Assembly (NCBI GenBank): GCA_949592205.1
Contig: CATIUR010000001.1
Coordinates: 313,934,250 to 313,998,249, forward strand
Length of the DNA stretch: 64,000 nucleotides
Source: Helichrysum umbraculigerum
Taxonomy: Eukaryota > Streptophyta > Magnoliopsida > Asterales > Asteraceae
Direction: 5' to 3'
Positions within the stretch are counted from its first letter, which is position 1. Every line of letters begins with the position of its first letter. Shown piece after piece: positions 1 through 11,591 of the stretch. The notes under the pieces were generated by a model. That model had not been told where the DNA came from and did not search any database. It was given only the letters and a program-made list of their open reading frames with translations. Position numbers and translations under genes: made by a program.

Positions 1-561
1 TTGTAGCTTGATTAATCCCTTTTGTTGATTCTCAAGTTCGAGAATTCGTTCTTCCATTCTTTGAATCTTTGACTGCATTTCTTCACGTTCAGTTTCCATG
101 ATCTGCACTTGAGATTGCAAAACTTTAAGCTCATCTTCTTTCTTTGTTGATTCCTTCGTAATTCCATCATCAGATTTCGGTAATTTCAACTTATCTTGTC
201 CTCCAAATCTTGTTGATAAAGCAGCACATAAGTCGTAAGAAGTTTCAGCTTTTGTGAAAGCACCCATCACATCTTTCGGTAAGCAACTTCTAATTGTTTT
301 AAAGGCTTTCTTGTCTCTGTCAAACTCCTTGCGTTCCTTATCATCCATTAGTTTCATTGGTTTAAACGGAATAACACCAAAGTACGTCCCTTTTGCTTTC
401 GGTCTTTCATACTGTTCGATAATAGGAATCCACAACTCAAGATTACTAAACGCAATAAATTCTTCAAATCTAGTCTTCCAACTAGTGTAATCATTATTAC
501 AGAAGAATCTTGGAGGTAGAAAACTAAAATTTTCGTCCAACTCAAACTTCGAACATGCCAT
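1..561 (-). CDS. Ty1/copia Gag, N-terminal part (cut by window edge)
   Basis: An open frame of 187 codons starts at an ATG at 561 and runs leftwards off the window at base 1 without a stop. The protein begins MACSKFELDENFSF and has the UBN2/DUF4219-type copia Gag layout: an aromatic-rich start with DYTSWKTRFEEF at about residues 24-35, then FKTIRSCLPKDVMGAF and LCAALSTRFGG at about residues 83-118. After that comes a charged stretch with the heptad look of a coiled coil (about 140-187). In this family Gag packages the element RNA into virus-like particles in the cytoplasm. The sequence upstream (562-1440) shows no copia primer site, so the link to a 5' LTR is missing. It is a different subfamily from the Gag of copia element E. 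Confidence 0.75.
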   Translation of the reverse strand, partial: MACSKFELDENFSFLPPRFFCNNDYTSWKTRFEEFIAFSNLELWIPIIEQYERPKAKGTYFGVIPFKPMKLMDDKERKEFDRDKKAFKTIRSCLPKDVMGAFTKAETSYDLCAALSTRFGGQDKLKLPKSDDGITKESTKKEDELKVLQSQVQIMETEREEMQSKIQRMEERILELENQQKGLIKLQ

Positions 562-1440
562 TGTTAAGAGGAAAATTAATTCTAATTTTTTTTTTTGGCC
601 CTGGTACAAGTACTGAAACACAATGTACAATCCGTTAGTGCACAAATCAAATAAAACACCTTTTGAACCTTTACCTTCTCTTTAAATGACCCTCTTGTTG
701 ACTACCTCTTATTAAACTTTTAAACCCTTTAAATCCTTGAAAGAACCTCTTTTTTTCTTGACCTTTGTACAACCTCTCTAGCACAGAGTACAACCAAGAA
801 TAAAGCACCCTTTTTTTTTTAAATTTGATCTTCTTCTTCACATTTAACCCTACAAACACCTGCTACTCCTTTTTTTAATCATTATTTTCTTCAATCAGAA
901 AAACCAATATTCTGCAAAACTATCAATTTGGGACACTACAACTCTTTTCAAAAATACAACTTGTGACAAAATTTGCGAAAGTTTTTGAAATCCGAAATTC
1001 TAAAGTTTCACACAACAAACTTCAATCACAAGAACTTTTGAAAATGTGTATGCAGTGTTTAAATCCGAAAGTATGCAGTATTTATCCAAAAGTATACTCG
1101 AAAGTCAACTCTCACATGCAAGGTCAAACTTTCAGAAATGAGTTTCGGAAATGAGACGGTTGTCAAGCTAGTTTCGGAAATCTGTATTCTCACACTATCA
1201 ATTTAACGTAACCATGAATCTTCGAAGAAAACCAATCAAACATATGAATAACCAATTCCAATGTGATCGGAAATAATTCTATGATCAAAAGCGACTTCAA
1301 TCAATCCATAAAACGTGATTATATGCCAAAATCTTGATCCGAAGCAATTTCGAAACATCGAAATAATTCCGTCGTTATTTCTCCATAAATCTCGATCAAC
1401 AATTTGATCAAGTTTTGAACTTAAAAAACTCATTCAGATG
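562..1440. other. Leader or unassigned sequence upstream of the copia gag
   Basis: No gene seen. Read on the minus strand this is AT-rich sequence leading to the gag ATG at 561, with T-runs at about 588-598 and 810-820. No TGGTATCAGAGC primer site and no TG..CA LTR edge is visible. Around 985-1180 there are several TCCGAAA-like motifs of the kind that form an array in the LTRs of element F. The right edge, where LTR-like sequence begins, is approximate. Confidence 0.4.
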
Positions 1441-3550
1441 TATACAAAAGAGATTGAGTCAATTTCTACCAAATTGGTATCATTAGAAGCATAACGGAAT
1501 TACGAGACCGTAGGCGAAAGAATCAAGTCAAACGGACCCGAAACGAAGAAGATACGGCCTTCCGAAGCAACACGAAAAGTCGAAAACAGCACAAGGGGCA
1601 ACACACGGTCACCCTACAGCCATGTACGGCTTGCAGGAGGCCGTGTACGGCTTGTATAGGGCCGTGTACGGCCTTGCCCCCCTATGTGCTCTCGTTTTGC
1701 TTCGTTTGCTTGTACGTTGGTGCTTGTGGACTTGTACGCTTGATACCTTGGCTCCCCTATAAATAGTAGACCTCATTTTCTCATTCCATACACCTTCAAC
1801 ACCTCACAACATTCATTTCTTCATTCCTCTCTCTCACACACTCTTTCTCTCTCTAGTCTCTCTCTCTCTAGCTTTCTATCTCTCTAGAATTAAGCTAGTA
1901 GAAGAGCTAGGTTAGCGTAGCGGTAGTTGTAGCATTTGTACGGAGTCACTCCGAGACTTTGGGTCAAGAAGATTTGTCTTTAATACTTATTCAGGTTTTA
2001 ATTATATCTCTCTTCTTTATTTCCTAAATATGATGTGCTTATATTATGTTTGCGTTGTATTGCTTGCTATAGATGCCATGCTAGGTTAGACAAATCTGTG
2101 TTTGTTATGATAATGGTTATGTTTGAGTAGTTATGATTTTATAACATGCCGTTACTCTGCCTGTATGAATTTAAATTGTATCTAAATTTATGAGCTGAAT
2201 CTCTATTGTTTACCTATCCAACTTATGATGTGGTTAGAAACTTCCTGCTAAGACCTGGCCAGTTACTAGTAGTACGTCCTCTACCTATTCTATGTATGAT
2301 GAAGCATTTGAACTCGACATGGCTGTATTCTCTAGATTGAAACTATATCATAAGAGATGCGGAGCATAGGATTAGAGATAGGTGAGTTTCAGGCTTATAT
2401 GTTAAATATCTTTTAGAGACCTTTCGGGATATTTATCCTCCGATCATCTGGTTATATGAAATGTATGAATTAGGAGTAGTTGTCTGTGTGCCTTTCTATT
2501 GCATGTTCTTGTTTGATTATTGCCTTAGGAATGCTGCATGCTAGAACTGTCTCCCTGATTACTATATGTAACTGCATGATTAGGGTTTTCAGGTATAAGT
2601 TGAAGTTTATACAGTAGAGTAATGTGCATGTAATAGATATGATGATTTATGTGATTAATGATGAACAATTCAATTGACCATTAGATAAAGTTAATCCAAC
2701 CTATTCCGTAGGGTAACTCCTGTTCACATTATTGTTTATTCAACAATTTGTGCAATGATACCGACATACGTTTGTCAGAGATTGGGGTATGGGATTGGAG
2801 AATAACTGTCAGTTGAATTGATCAGTACATTTGGGAGAACTTCCGGTGTATTTGACACTATATAATTGCTATCCATGTGACATGTTATTTATCTGATTGT
2901 AGAGACCTTTACATTAGATATTTGATAGGATCGTAATTATACTTCATTAAGAATATAGGATATCCAAAGAGTAATTTGGTAATTTAAATCAATGCTAAGG
3001 AAAAACCATAAAATGGCACAGTACTTCGTATAACGTTTAAATACGTGGGAAAGCTAAGGAACTGTCGTAGGTATAATACTTCATATTGATTAAAGTTTCC
3101 AGTCACTCAATGGATTAGTCATCATAACTAGTGGCTTTAACACCCATAATTACTCACTCAATGCATATGCTGATATCATAGTAAACACTCGTGTATCCAC
3201 TGTTCTTCGAGCCTCCGTACAAAACACCATTTTCCTTTCTTTCATTCATTTTTATTTCCATAGATTAGTTATAAAACCAAAACCAATTCAACCTTAGTTA
3301 AACCCTAGATAAGTTACAAAATGTAATTAGAACACCTAAGATCCCATGCCCGTTGTAGTGTTAGAACGACACCTGAGTCAACATACCGCCCTAGTAACCT
3401 AATTAGGGCTAAAAGTAGTATTAGCTTAGGATTTCCCCAGCTCTATAAATTTAAAACACCCACTGTTGTGCTCTCGTTGTGATAACGACTGCTTCGGGAC
3501 GCAACACCCTCACTTCATAATAGCAGCAATTAGAAATTCAACAAAAGATT
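1441..3550 (+). repeat. Left LTR of element B (limits approximate)
   Basis: The block is homologous by eye to the right LTR of element A (34374-36798). Shared landmarks run in the same order: a segment of the form GAAGATACGGCC, GTACGG-rich repeats, a TATA box, a CT-rich start region, then ATGCCGTTACTCTG, TATCCAACTTATG, AACTCGACATGGC and ATCCCATGCCCGTTGTAG (about 3340). Just before the TATA box it carries three or four copies of a GCCGTGTACGGC-type palindrome (1621-1675). The 5' end is not recognisable and may be truncated near 1441. The 3' end lies somewhere between 3470 and 3550. Confidence 0.55.
1758..1765 (+). promoter_or_regulatory. TATA box of the left LTR of B
   Basis: TATAAATA preceded by CTCCCC and followed about 30 bp downstream by a pyrimidine-rich stretch with CTCTCTC runs (1827-1885). 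The same order is seen in the other Athila LTRs here, which fits a U3/R boundary promoter. Confidence 0.55.
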
Positions 3551-3555
3551 ACTCC

Positions 3556-4630
3556 ATGCATCAAAGATGGCTAATAGCAGTTATTGAAGTGGCATCCGAT
3601 ATCTATCTCGCTAGCAATGGAACCGAAGATCCGCTTAACTTTAGGCATTGCATCAGAATATTCGCCGATGCACTCAAATCTCAGCTCAAGAAAGGAAGGA
3701 ATAACGCGAACAAACTACTCTTCTACATTGAACGGAGACAAATATACTGCAAGGTGTATGGTGTTCTCATGGGCTCTGCATTCCCTTATTCCTCGAAACA
3801 GAGGGAGATGTTGGGTGCTATCAGAAGAAATATTGAATATGCAACTGGAAACCCCAGTAACTGCATTGACATGATAAATGAGCAACATGCGGACGTTCCT
3901 TGACCTACTAGCTGAGAAAGATCACATGAGTACCAAAGAAAGCAATCGATTCATCATTAAGACCACTATAGAACATCATATCAAACTGATAATCGAAGAG
4001 CTTATGTACATCTTTAGGGACAAAAGCAGACGTAATCACCCTATCATTGTTAAAAATATGTATCTACTCGATGTTGTCACTTATGTGATAACTCGATTAC
4101 ATGAGATATTGACTGCAGAAGACGCCGAGAAAGCAGAGCTTATCTTCCATGCTGGATATCGAGAGATATTCAACAAATTGATCCATATTTTCAAAAACTC
4201 TGGCTTTCCTTTCACCCTTTATCAGCAACATCTAATTAGTAGCCCGTGTCAGTCTATAAGCACATTCAGAGGAGATCCTTACACTGAAGAATTCGAAGAG
4301 CTGAAGGTGAAATTTCTAGTATTTATGGACTCCATCAGACTCAAGCATCCGATTAGAGAAAATATCACAACAAGGACAACCATAGTGATTGATCCTAACT
4401 GGCAAGTCACTAAAGCGGTTGACCAGATCACCGAAGGATTACTAAGTCTATCCAGTGCTGCCTTTGACCACTTCTGGAGCTTCAAAGTGGATACCATGGA
4501 ACCGCCAGATCTAATCTCAACCATGGCATGCCATTTCCAAAGGATCTACCCTCCGCGCTACACATTCCCACAATCCAGGGCACATAATATCACCATCACT
4601 CGACTTGGGAGTTCCTTCCCCAATATCTAA
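3556..4630 (+). pseudogene. Unrecognised protein-coding frame inside element B, split by one frameshift
   Basis: Two overlapping plus-strand frames read as one protein broken by a single indel. The first runs from ATG 3556 (MHQRWLIAVIE) to a stop at 3903; the second runs from about 3878 (MSNMRTFLDLLAEKD) to the stop at 4630. Together they give roughly 360 residues. The product is mainly helical in look, with no zinc knuckle, no DSG/DLGAS protease motif, no YVDD/FMDD, no DDE integrase pattern, no signal peptide and no clear membrane segment. The second part contains acidic and aromatic stretches such as DPYTEEFEELKVKFL and FDHFWSFKVD. It lies just after an LTR and just before the GGGAGGCAACCC motif that follows pol in elements A and D, so it sits where pol would end. 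I do not recognise the family. Options are a captured host coding segment, a highly diverged element ORF, or chance open frames (unlikely at this length). Confidence 0.45.
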
Positions 4631-6974
4631 TATCAGAGGAGTAAAGTCGAGCTCTCGACTATAACAACAGCGCTTCTCGGGAGGCAACCCGTGGAATAAG
4701 ATGAAGAGAAGAAAGTGTTGATAAGTGAAGAACATATCCAAGTGTCCTTCACACTTGGATGAACCCAAATGTTTTGCAAAATATATTCTGAATTACAACT
4801 CATTTTCCAAATAAACCACTCGTCTCAGAAAATAGGAAATCATTTTGACAAATAATTCATATGTTTCGAGCATTTGAGGTACTTTCATACTACTTTTATG
4901 CATTATGCTCGAACTCGTTTAAAAACACATGTTTTATAAAACTGATTTGTAGTAGAAAATATCTTTTCAAAACTCTGAGACAGTGATTTCACTTTTTCAT
5001 TTGCAAAAACAACATCGAGTTAATAAATAGGGTTTCATCCAACGTGTTCACACTTACGAGATCAATTCACGAGAAAAGAATGGGATGAATTAAAGAAATG
5101 ATGGACCATAGCAAGTCGCTTGAAGCCGAGCCAATCAATGCATAAGAAGATCTTGGCAACATCTCCCTTCAGCAAATTTCAGACTCTCAACTTCAATGCA
5201 ACTCGCTATCTGGGGAGTGTTCTTTCCTTTTCCACTTTTATCTGTTTTATGATTCATGATTTTGCTTTGTTAGTTTGTTACTAAAAAGTAGTCTATACTC
5301 TATCCTAAGCTTATCACTAAGTGTGGGATTCCAGCCCAAAACCAATACTTGAGAAACATTTTCTTACATGTTCAAACTCTAAGTGTGAGATTTTGCTTCT
5401 AGCAAAATCTCTACTCAAGAGAACATTAGGGACAATGTTCCTCTAAGTGTGAAATAGCAGGTATAGAATACCTTGGATAGTTTTTATGATTTTTAGTCCA
5501 AGAATAGCAAAATCAGAAAATGTTCCTCAAAATTTTAAAATTTTTCCAAATATTTTTCAATAAAATCTAAAAACATGAGCCTAATCATCTAATTAACTCT
5601 AGATTTTTTAGTTTTAATATTTTTCAATAGAAGTCATTTCTAAAATATAAGAAATTTGCTTTTATGTCTAAGGAAAATAAGGTAGGAATTGCTTAAGCAA
5701 GAAATAATAACCGAAGAGAAGCATGACTAAGCACATACAACCCATTTGCAGTGAGGTATCTTGAGCCTAATAGCATTCATCTTTAATGCTTCACTATTTC
5801 ATTTCTTGTTTGTGCCGATGCATGTATCTCTGAATTAGAACTTGCTCTTGACATACGCTTCGAGACCATATTGGTGAGTACCGTATGCGGTATGGGTGCA
5901 ATTAAATGACCTTGACATTCCCTAGGACTTAACCTACTTTTTAGCCTTCTCTTTTAAGTCAAAAACCCTTCCGATGCTCATTTTTAGCATCGATGATCCG
6001 CTTAGTAAACCCTGTTGAGCCTAAACCTTTTGTTTCATAAAAACCCACTTATTTAAACCCCTACTTTCCCAAAATATCCCCAAATCTTATCATAGAATTT
6101 CTAAGGTTATGAAAAACACTTTTTATAACATCCTTTTAAATTGTCCTACTCTCTCGTGTTCTCCGAAAAAGAAATATCCTCGGGTGCAAAAAATTGGCAC
6201 CATGAAAAGACTCGAAAAAGAAAGATGAGAAGAAGGATTTCTAAAAACACAATAATCATTGGAAATTCTCTGGCAAATAAGTTCTGAAAGAAAAAGAAAA
6301 GAAAAAGAAAGAAAAAAAAAGTAGAGAATTAGAAAAGAAAAAAAAAGAAAAAGAAAAAGAAAAGAAGTTCCAAAAATAAAGATTAGCCCTTCAAAGTATC
6401 TCCCTGCAAGAAAGATCCCATAGAAGACAAACAGCTACCTCTCCCTTCCATTTCTAAATAAAGTTTTTCATGATCTTAGAGTCATAAGATAAGCAACACC
6501 CTTACAACAAAAAATTTCCTTTAACCATACCTCTTAACCCTCACAAACATTACAACCCTCTGAATGTCCTGGGATAATTAGCACCGTCCTCACCTAAGTG
6601 GTGGAGATCTGATTCTCGATTAAGCTTATGACGATGAGTACTGCGTGACTTACTTATTTGAGCGATTTCTTTTGTTTTGAATGATAGGGAACGCAAAACA
6701 CTTTGAGTGAATTGAGTGACCACCTTTGTGAGATCGCCTGGTCATGTATACTCCAAGATTACAAGATTTGGATGTGTGCATAAAGAGAGTCATCTCTTGT
6801 TTTTGAAAGGAATATCTTATCTCTCCTGATGATTTTAAAAATAATTTGCTTATAAAAGGAAGTGATGAATTTTGGAAATATCTTCTGACTCACCTAAACC
6901 AGACTTAAAAACATTTTTACGAGGGCATTGGATGGTGTTGCTTGAGGACAAGCAACGCTTAAGTGTGGGATACT
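4631..6974 (+). other. 3' noncoding region of element B
   Basis: No gene seen. It starts with a GGGAGGCAACCC block at 4670-4691. It contains AAGTGTGGGAT-like motifs at about 5315, 5380 and 5444, the last one right after a hairpin (5421-5440). A purine tract lies at 6288-6366. The stretch from about 5740 to 5945, with AATGCTTCACT and GACCTTGACATTCCCTAGGA, is clearly homologous to 33040-33250 in element A. A final AAGTGTGGGATACT (6961-6974) abuts the LTR and is the likely polypurine tract for plus-strand priming. Confidence 0.6.
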
Positions 6975-7486
6975 TGATGTAACGTAAAAGTCTTGTTTTT
7001 ACGTACATTATTCCGCATTTATTGGACTTATATTTGGTGAAAACATCTTAAAACAGTCATTATTTACTAAAAATCACCAAAGCAGTCCAAATATATGCGT
7101 TGCTGCAAAAATCACTAAAAACGTCCGATTTACATGCAAAACGAGGCAAATACAATCACCTTAAATATTCCATTCTTATTTATCTTATGGAAATAGATCT
7201 TAATTCAAATATTATAATTCCATAGGAAAATACAAGACTGGAGGTGAAAGAATCAAGCGAAACGGATAAAAGACGGAGAAGATGTGCAGCCTGGAAGCTA
7301 ACCGATCATCCTCTAGAACACGCAAAGTCTATATATCTCCAAATTTGGCAAACTCAGTGCCATAAGAAGCATAACGGAAATACGGAGCTAACGGCGCAAA
7401 AATCAAGCAAATCGGGCTGAAAAATGAAGAAGATACGGGCAAAACAAGCAACGTATGGAGCGAGTGGAAGACTGAAAGGCAACCAA

Positions 7487-7657
7487 CCCCCCCCCCCCCC
7501 CCCCCCCCAAACGGCACCCAAGGGCAATTGACCCCCCCCCCCCCCCCCGGTTTGATTTTACCTTCATAATTGGTACCAAGGTGCCAATTGACCCCCCCCC
7601 CCCCTTGTGCTTGATTTTGCCTTCATAATTGGTACCAAGGTACCAATTGACCCCCCC
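7487..7657. repeat. Poly-C tracts within a short tandem repeat
   Basis: C runs of 22 (7487-7508), 17 (7532-7548), 13 (7592-7604) and 7 (7651-7657) bases each follow CAATTGA or a related sequence. The last two units share a repeat of about 60 bp holding a palindrome centred on GGTACCAAGGTACC. The complementary strand has G runs able to form G-quadruplex structures. The array sits 80-250 bp upstream of the LTR TATA box. Confidence 0.8.
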
Positions 7658-7736
7658 TTGCTTGCTGCCCCCCGATTAAGCTTAAATGCTTGTGCTTTGT
7701 GCTTAAAGGCTTGTACAAGGAATCCACCACCTCAAC

Positions 7737-7745
7737 TATATATAG
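7737..7745 (+). promoter_or_regulatory. TATA box of the right LTR of B
   Basis: TATATATAG followed by a C/T-rich start region with CTCTCTC runs at about 7793-7818, matching the arrangement in the neighbouring Athila LTRs. Confidence 0.5.
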
Positions 7746-10154
7746 GAGGCTTCCTCCTCCCATTTCATTCACACCTCTTATTCTCCATTTCTCTCTTTCA
7801 CACTCTCTCTCTCTCTAGTTTATTAGTTAGTTAGTTTTTTAGTTATAGGTTATTTTAGGTTAGTAGTTAGTTAGTTCTTGGTTATTATTTAACCAAACTA
7901 ACGGATGGGTAATATTGTCGGAGATATTTTGGAAGTTCTGCACGTTGTAATCTTTCAGCATATATTCAAGCTACGCGCTACTTACGGTTATATCTTAATC
8001 TTATCTATCATAATGCATGTAATTGTTGTTATTATGTTAGTTTTAGGATTGCTTGCCACGATTAGTGAGTAGTTGTATTGTGTGTTTGTTGTGATGTAGT
8101 TAATCGTTAATTGGGATGATGTCATTATGAAACAGCGGAGGTAACGTTAAAAGACTTTCATTTATATAGCGTCGGAAACACCAATGTGTGGAGTACAGAA
8201 CGTGGAAGCTATAAAAGTCGTGGGCACAATCCGTTGTTGATTAATGTTCCCAACTATTATATATTATAAATGAAAACTCGGTGCTTTGATTACACGTTCC
8301 ATCTATGATCTTAAACCAACTAATGCCCTTCCACCAATGAATGTGGTTAAAACCTTTTTGATAAGACGTCATATCAGGGGTAATTAACTATCCGTGTTTT
8401 GTTTTAATGATGTGGAAATACTAAACTAGTAGTGTACACTGTGATTGACTCTTGATTAAATATCTAAGTTAAAATAACATGGTCTGGTTTTGAAGCCGTG
8501 GAAATGCTGTTTTTGGACTAGTATTGTACACTGTGACTAAACTAGGGATTTATTGGTTAATATCAAGTGAGAGTTGGGTTAAATCATAAATGGAGAAACT
8601 CTGATCTAAAATACAAACTTAGTTTAAGAATCCAGAAAGGAAGACGTTGAATCATTAAGTATTCTAACCTTTGTCTATCACCTTTGGATTCTACATAACC
8701 ATTGATGGAAAGTAATCAAACACCAACCATGTCTTAATCTTAAATGTTTTATTCAATTGAGTATTATTGTGGTGTTAATAACGGTTGGACTGTTAGTTGG
8801 TCTGTTGCTCTATTCATGCACCCAGGAATCTTTGTATTCTAGAAAAGGGTCATTGTTCCGTCACAAGGGCAATGTTGAAGAGTTAAATAGCCTCCTTCGA
8901 TCAGAATCACAATAGCTTAGTTACTCGGTGACATACTAATTGAGCAATCAATCAGTAGGGTACTAGTGCTTACACCATAAATACTTAACACAAATAAAAT
9001 ACAAATCTTTATAAATATGTTTTCATAACTTAAACTAAAACATCATCCCAATGCAAGGCTAATGAAGTCACAACAAACACCCCCTTTATCCTGACTGCTT
9101 TCCCTTATTTTACTTTATTGTTTAGTTTAAATTAGTATTATAAATTAGAAAACCAACAAAAACAAATTCCCAATTATTTTCTGAAAACCCTTCACTAGCT
9201 AGAATCGAACATCGTGATTACTCTGTTTCACAATATAGTTGATTTTAAAGAATGACCCTAGGTCATACTTGTAGCTATACACCCAATAGCCATAGTAAAC
9301 TTAGGCCCCAGCAAATATAAATATAAAACTCCACCGACATGCCACTAGCAGCAGGTCCAACGACAGGGTAAAACCTGACCGACCGCTAGTGGCACTTCAG
9401 TTCCTTTCCCAATTAAGAAAGTTAGGCCCTGTTGATATCGCTTAAAAAGTCATGTTTTTACTACCGATATCTCTCTCATTCTGGAACAATACTTGGCATT
9501 TAGACTCAAATAATACACAAATCAATGAAATTTTTCCAAGAAGGTCAAAATAAAGTCGCACGGGAAAAATCAAGCAAAACGGACGAAAAACGAAGATTCC
9601 ACGCACAGTTGAAGATTCAAGGCTTCCGAAACAAGATTTAGTGACAAAGTGCCCATCACTAAGATTTCTCTTATCCAAGATCTTCATTTTCAAATTACGA
9701 ATCCAACAGAAGAAGAATCAACAAAAACGGATGAAGAACGAAGATTCTACGTACACCGAAATATTCAAATGATACGCACAAGACGTCTAAAGATCTGAGA
9801 CACATCTCAGGGATTTCTTTTCATCAAAGTCTTCATTTTTGAAAAACAAATCCAACGAAAAAAGAATCGATGAAAACGGACGCATAATGAAGAAGATACA
9901 CACGAAACGAGAAATGAACAAAAGACGGCGGACCGGGGCGGGCGGCAGCCACCAGCCGCCGTCGGATGGACTCCACCCATCCCTTGGCCGCTTTTCCGTC
10001 CTTGCTCGTACTCTCCTGGTACATGTGCTAGACCTTTTCGCGACTTTAGGGTACATGTGCTAGACCTTTCCGCGCTTTAGGGTACATGTGCTAGACCTTT
10101 CACCACCTTTTGCTAACGTGTGCCCCTAGTTGCTAAAGTGCACCAAAACTCAAG

Positions 10155-10162
10155 TATAAATA
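10155..10162 (+). promoter_or_regulatory. TATA box of the left LTR of A
   Basis: TATAAATA about 50 bp downstream of the three GTACATGTGCTAGACC repeats and upstream of a C/T-rich stretch at about 10190-10260. Confidence 0.5.
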
Positions 10163-11591
10163 GGTGCATTTGGTTCATTTGAAACACACACCTTCCTAGG
10201 TTATTTTTCTCACTCTATAAATAAGCTCCAACTTTCTCACTCTACATTCTTTCTCTAGATTAGTTTTAACTAATATTTAAACTAGTTTTGAAGTTTAATT
10301 AGGAATCGAAGGAAAGTACGGAATGCATTGTAATCTTCGGTGTACGCTCGGAATTGTGTCAATTAATTCAAGTCTATTATCTCTCGCATTTAATCCTGGT
10401 TCTTTCTATCCTTATCTATCTTAATTAATTACGTTTATGTTGATTATGCTAGATTTAGTTATTGCCATGATTAGAGAGTAGTATGCTTGTTGTGTTTTCT
10501 TGCGATGTAGTTAGTTAATTATGGGATGATTTATAATTAAATATGAAAGATCGGAATTATTGCTTTGATCATCTTATTGTATGTTCTTGTTTGGTTGTTG
10601 CCTTAAGATCATCATAGTAGTAAAATATAAACGGTCTTAATTATCGTGAAATAATATGATGGCCCATATTCGACTGTTACTCGATATAGTACTGGAAACA
10701 CTTCAAGGTGGAGTACAAATGTATGGAAGTCGAGGAACGACTGAAGGTAGTCATACTACGAAACGATACAATATTACGAAGTAATATGACGGCCCCTATT
10801 CGACTGTTATGCAGTATAGCGTTGGAAACACTTTAGGTGTAGTACAAACACGTGGAAGCTATGTAACGACCGAAGGAAGTTATATTATGGACTAATATAT
10901 ATAAAATGAGAAACCTAGTTTAATTAACTTTTCTAAATAGACTTTTAAACTTTAAATTAATCTATCGCCTTTCCACCAATAAATGTGATTACAACACCTT
11001 TTTAACGACGTCCAATTAAAAGGTAGTCAGTCATCTGTGTCAATATAATTTGTCAAAGGTATGAAACTATGGAACCGCAAGGCTACATGGGGAATTATCG
11101 TAGGACAAGACATGGCCAAGGTTTGAAGCAGTGGAACCACTTAAAGTGAGGAACACTGTGAATAACTAGGGGATTTATTGGGAAGTCTTAAGCAAGGGCT
11201 GGTTTAAAGTCATAAATGAACTTTTTAAATATATGAATATGTTAGGATGACGAGGAATCGTTATATGATTCGGTTATCTCTAGTACCTTAAGATTTCATT
11301 CCCGTTCATATGAAAGTATTATTAAACCATAATTAAGATTTTACTTATTATTCTAAATACTTTGTAATGTTACCATAACCTAACTCCCGGTGTGACATGC
11401 TAATGGGATTTTAATTAGTAGGGAATCTAGTGTTTATATACAAGTATTCAAGAATGATAACTAACTAATATCTTTCAAAACAGTTTCTCCAAATATCATC
11501 CCATAACTTAATTAACGAAGTCTCAGCAAACACTATCTTTATCTTATCTGCTTTATCTCTTATTTTAATTTGGCTTTTATTTATGGATTAA

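Larger units (their letters stand above)
1441..9432 (+). mobile_element. Element B: defective Athila-like Ty3/gypsy element
   Basis: A left LTR-like block (about 1441 to 3470-3550), an unrecognised reading frame (3556-4630), a 3' noncoding region typical of Athila elements (4631-6974) and a right LTR (6975-9432). No gag, protease, reverse transcriptase or integrase can be read, and no TGGCGCC primer site follows the left LTR. The two LTRs are related but clearly not a young identical pair. The element may be an internally deleted Athila copy, a non-autonomous derivative with a foreign ORF, or a recombinant of two elements. The left limit is uncertain. Confidence 0.5.
6975..9432 (+). repeat. 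Right LTR of element B
   Basis: It starts TGATGTAACGTAAAAG directly after the polypurine-like tract and ends at about 9432, where another LTR start (TGATATCG) abuts it. A TATA box is at 7737-7745 and a CT-rich start region follows. Its U3 carries long C runs (7487-7657). The sequence is more like the left LTR of A (9433-12298) than like the left LTR of B. The exact 3' end is not proven, since no clean CA end or target duplication is visible. Confidence 0.6.

Noticed and set aside
1471..1490. TTGGTATCATTAG taken as a copia primer site for the left-edge gag
   Set aside because: Wrong strand for that gag, matches only GGTATCA, and lies in LTR sequence shared with other Athila LTRs.
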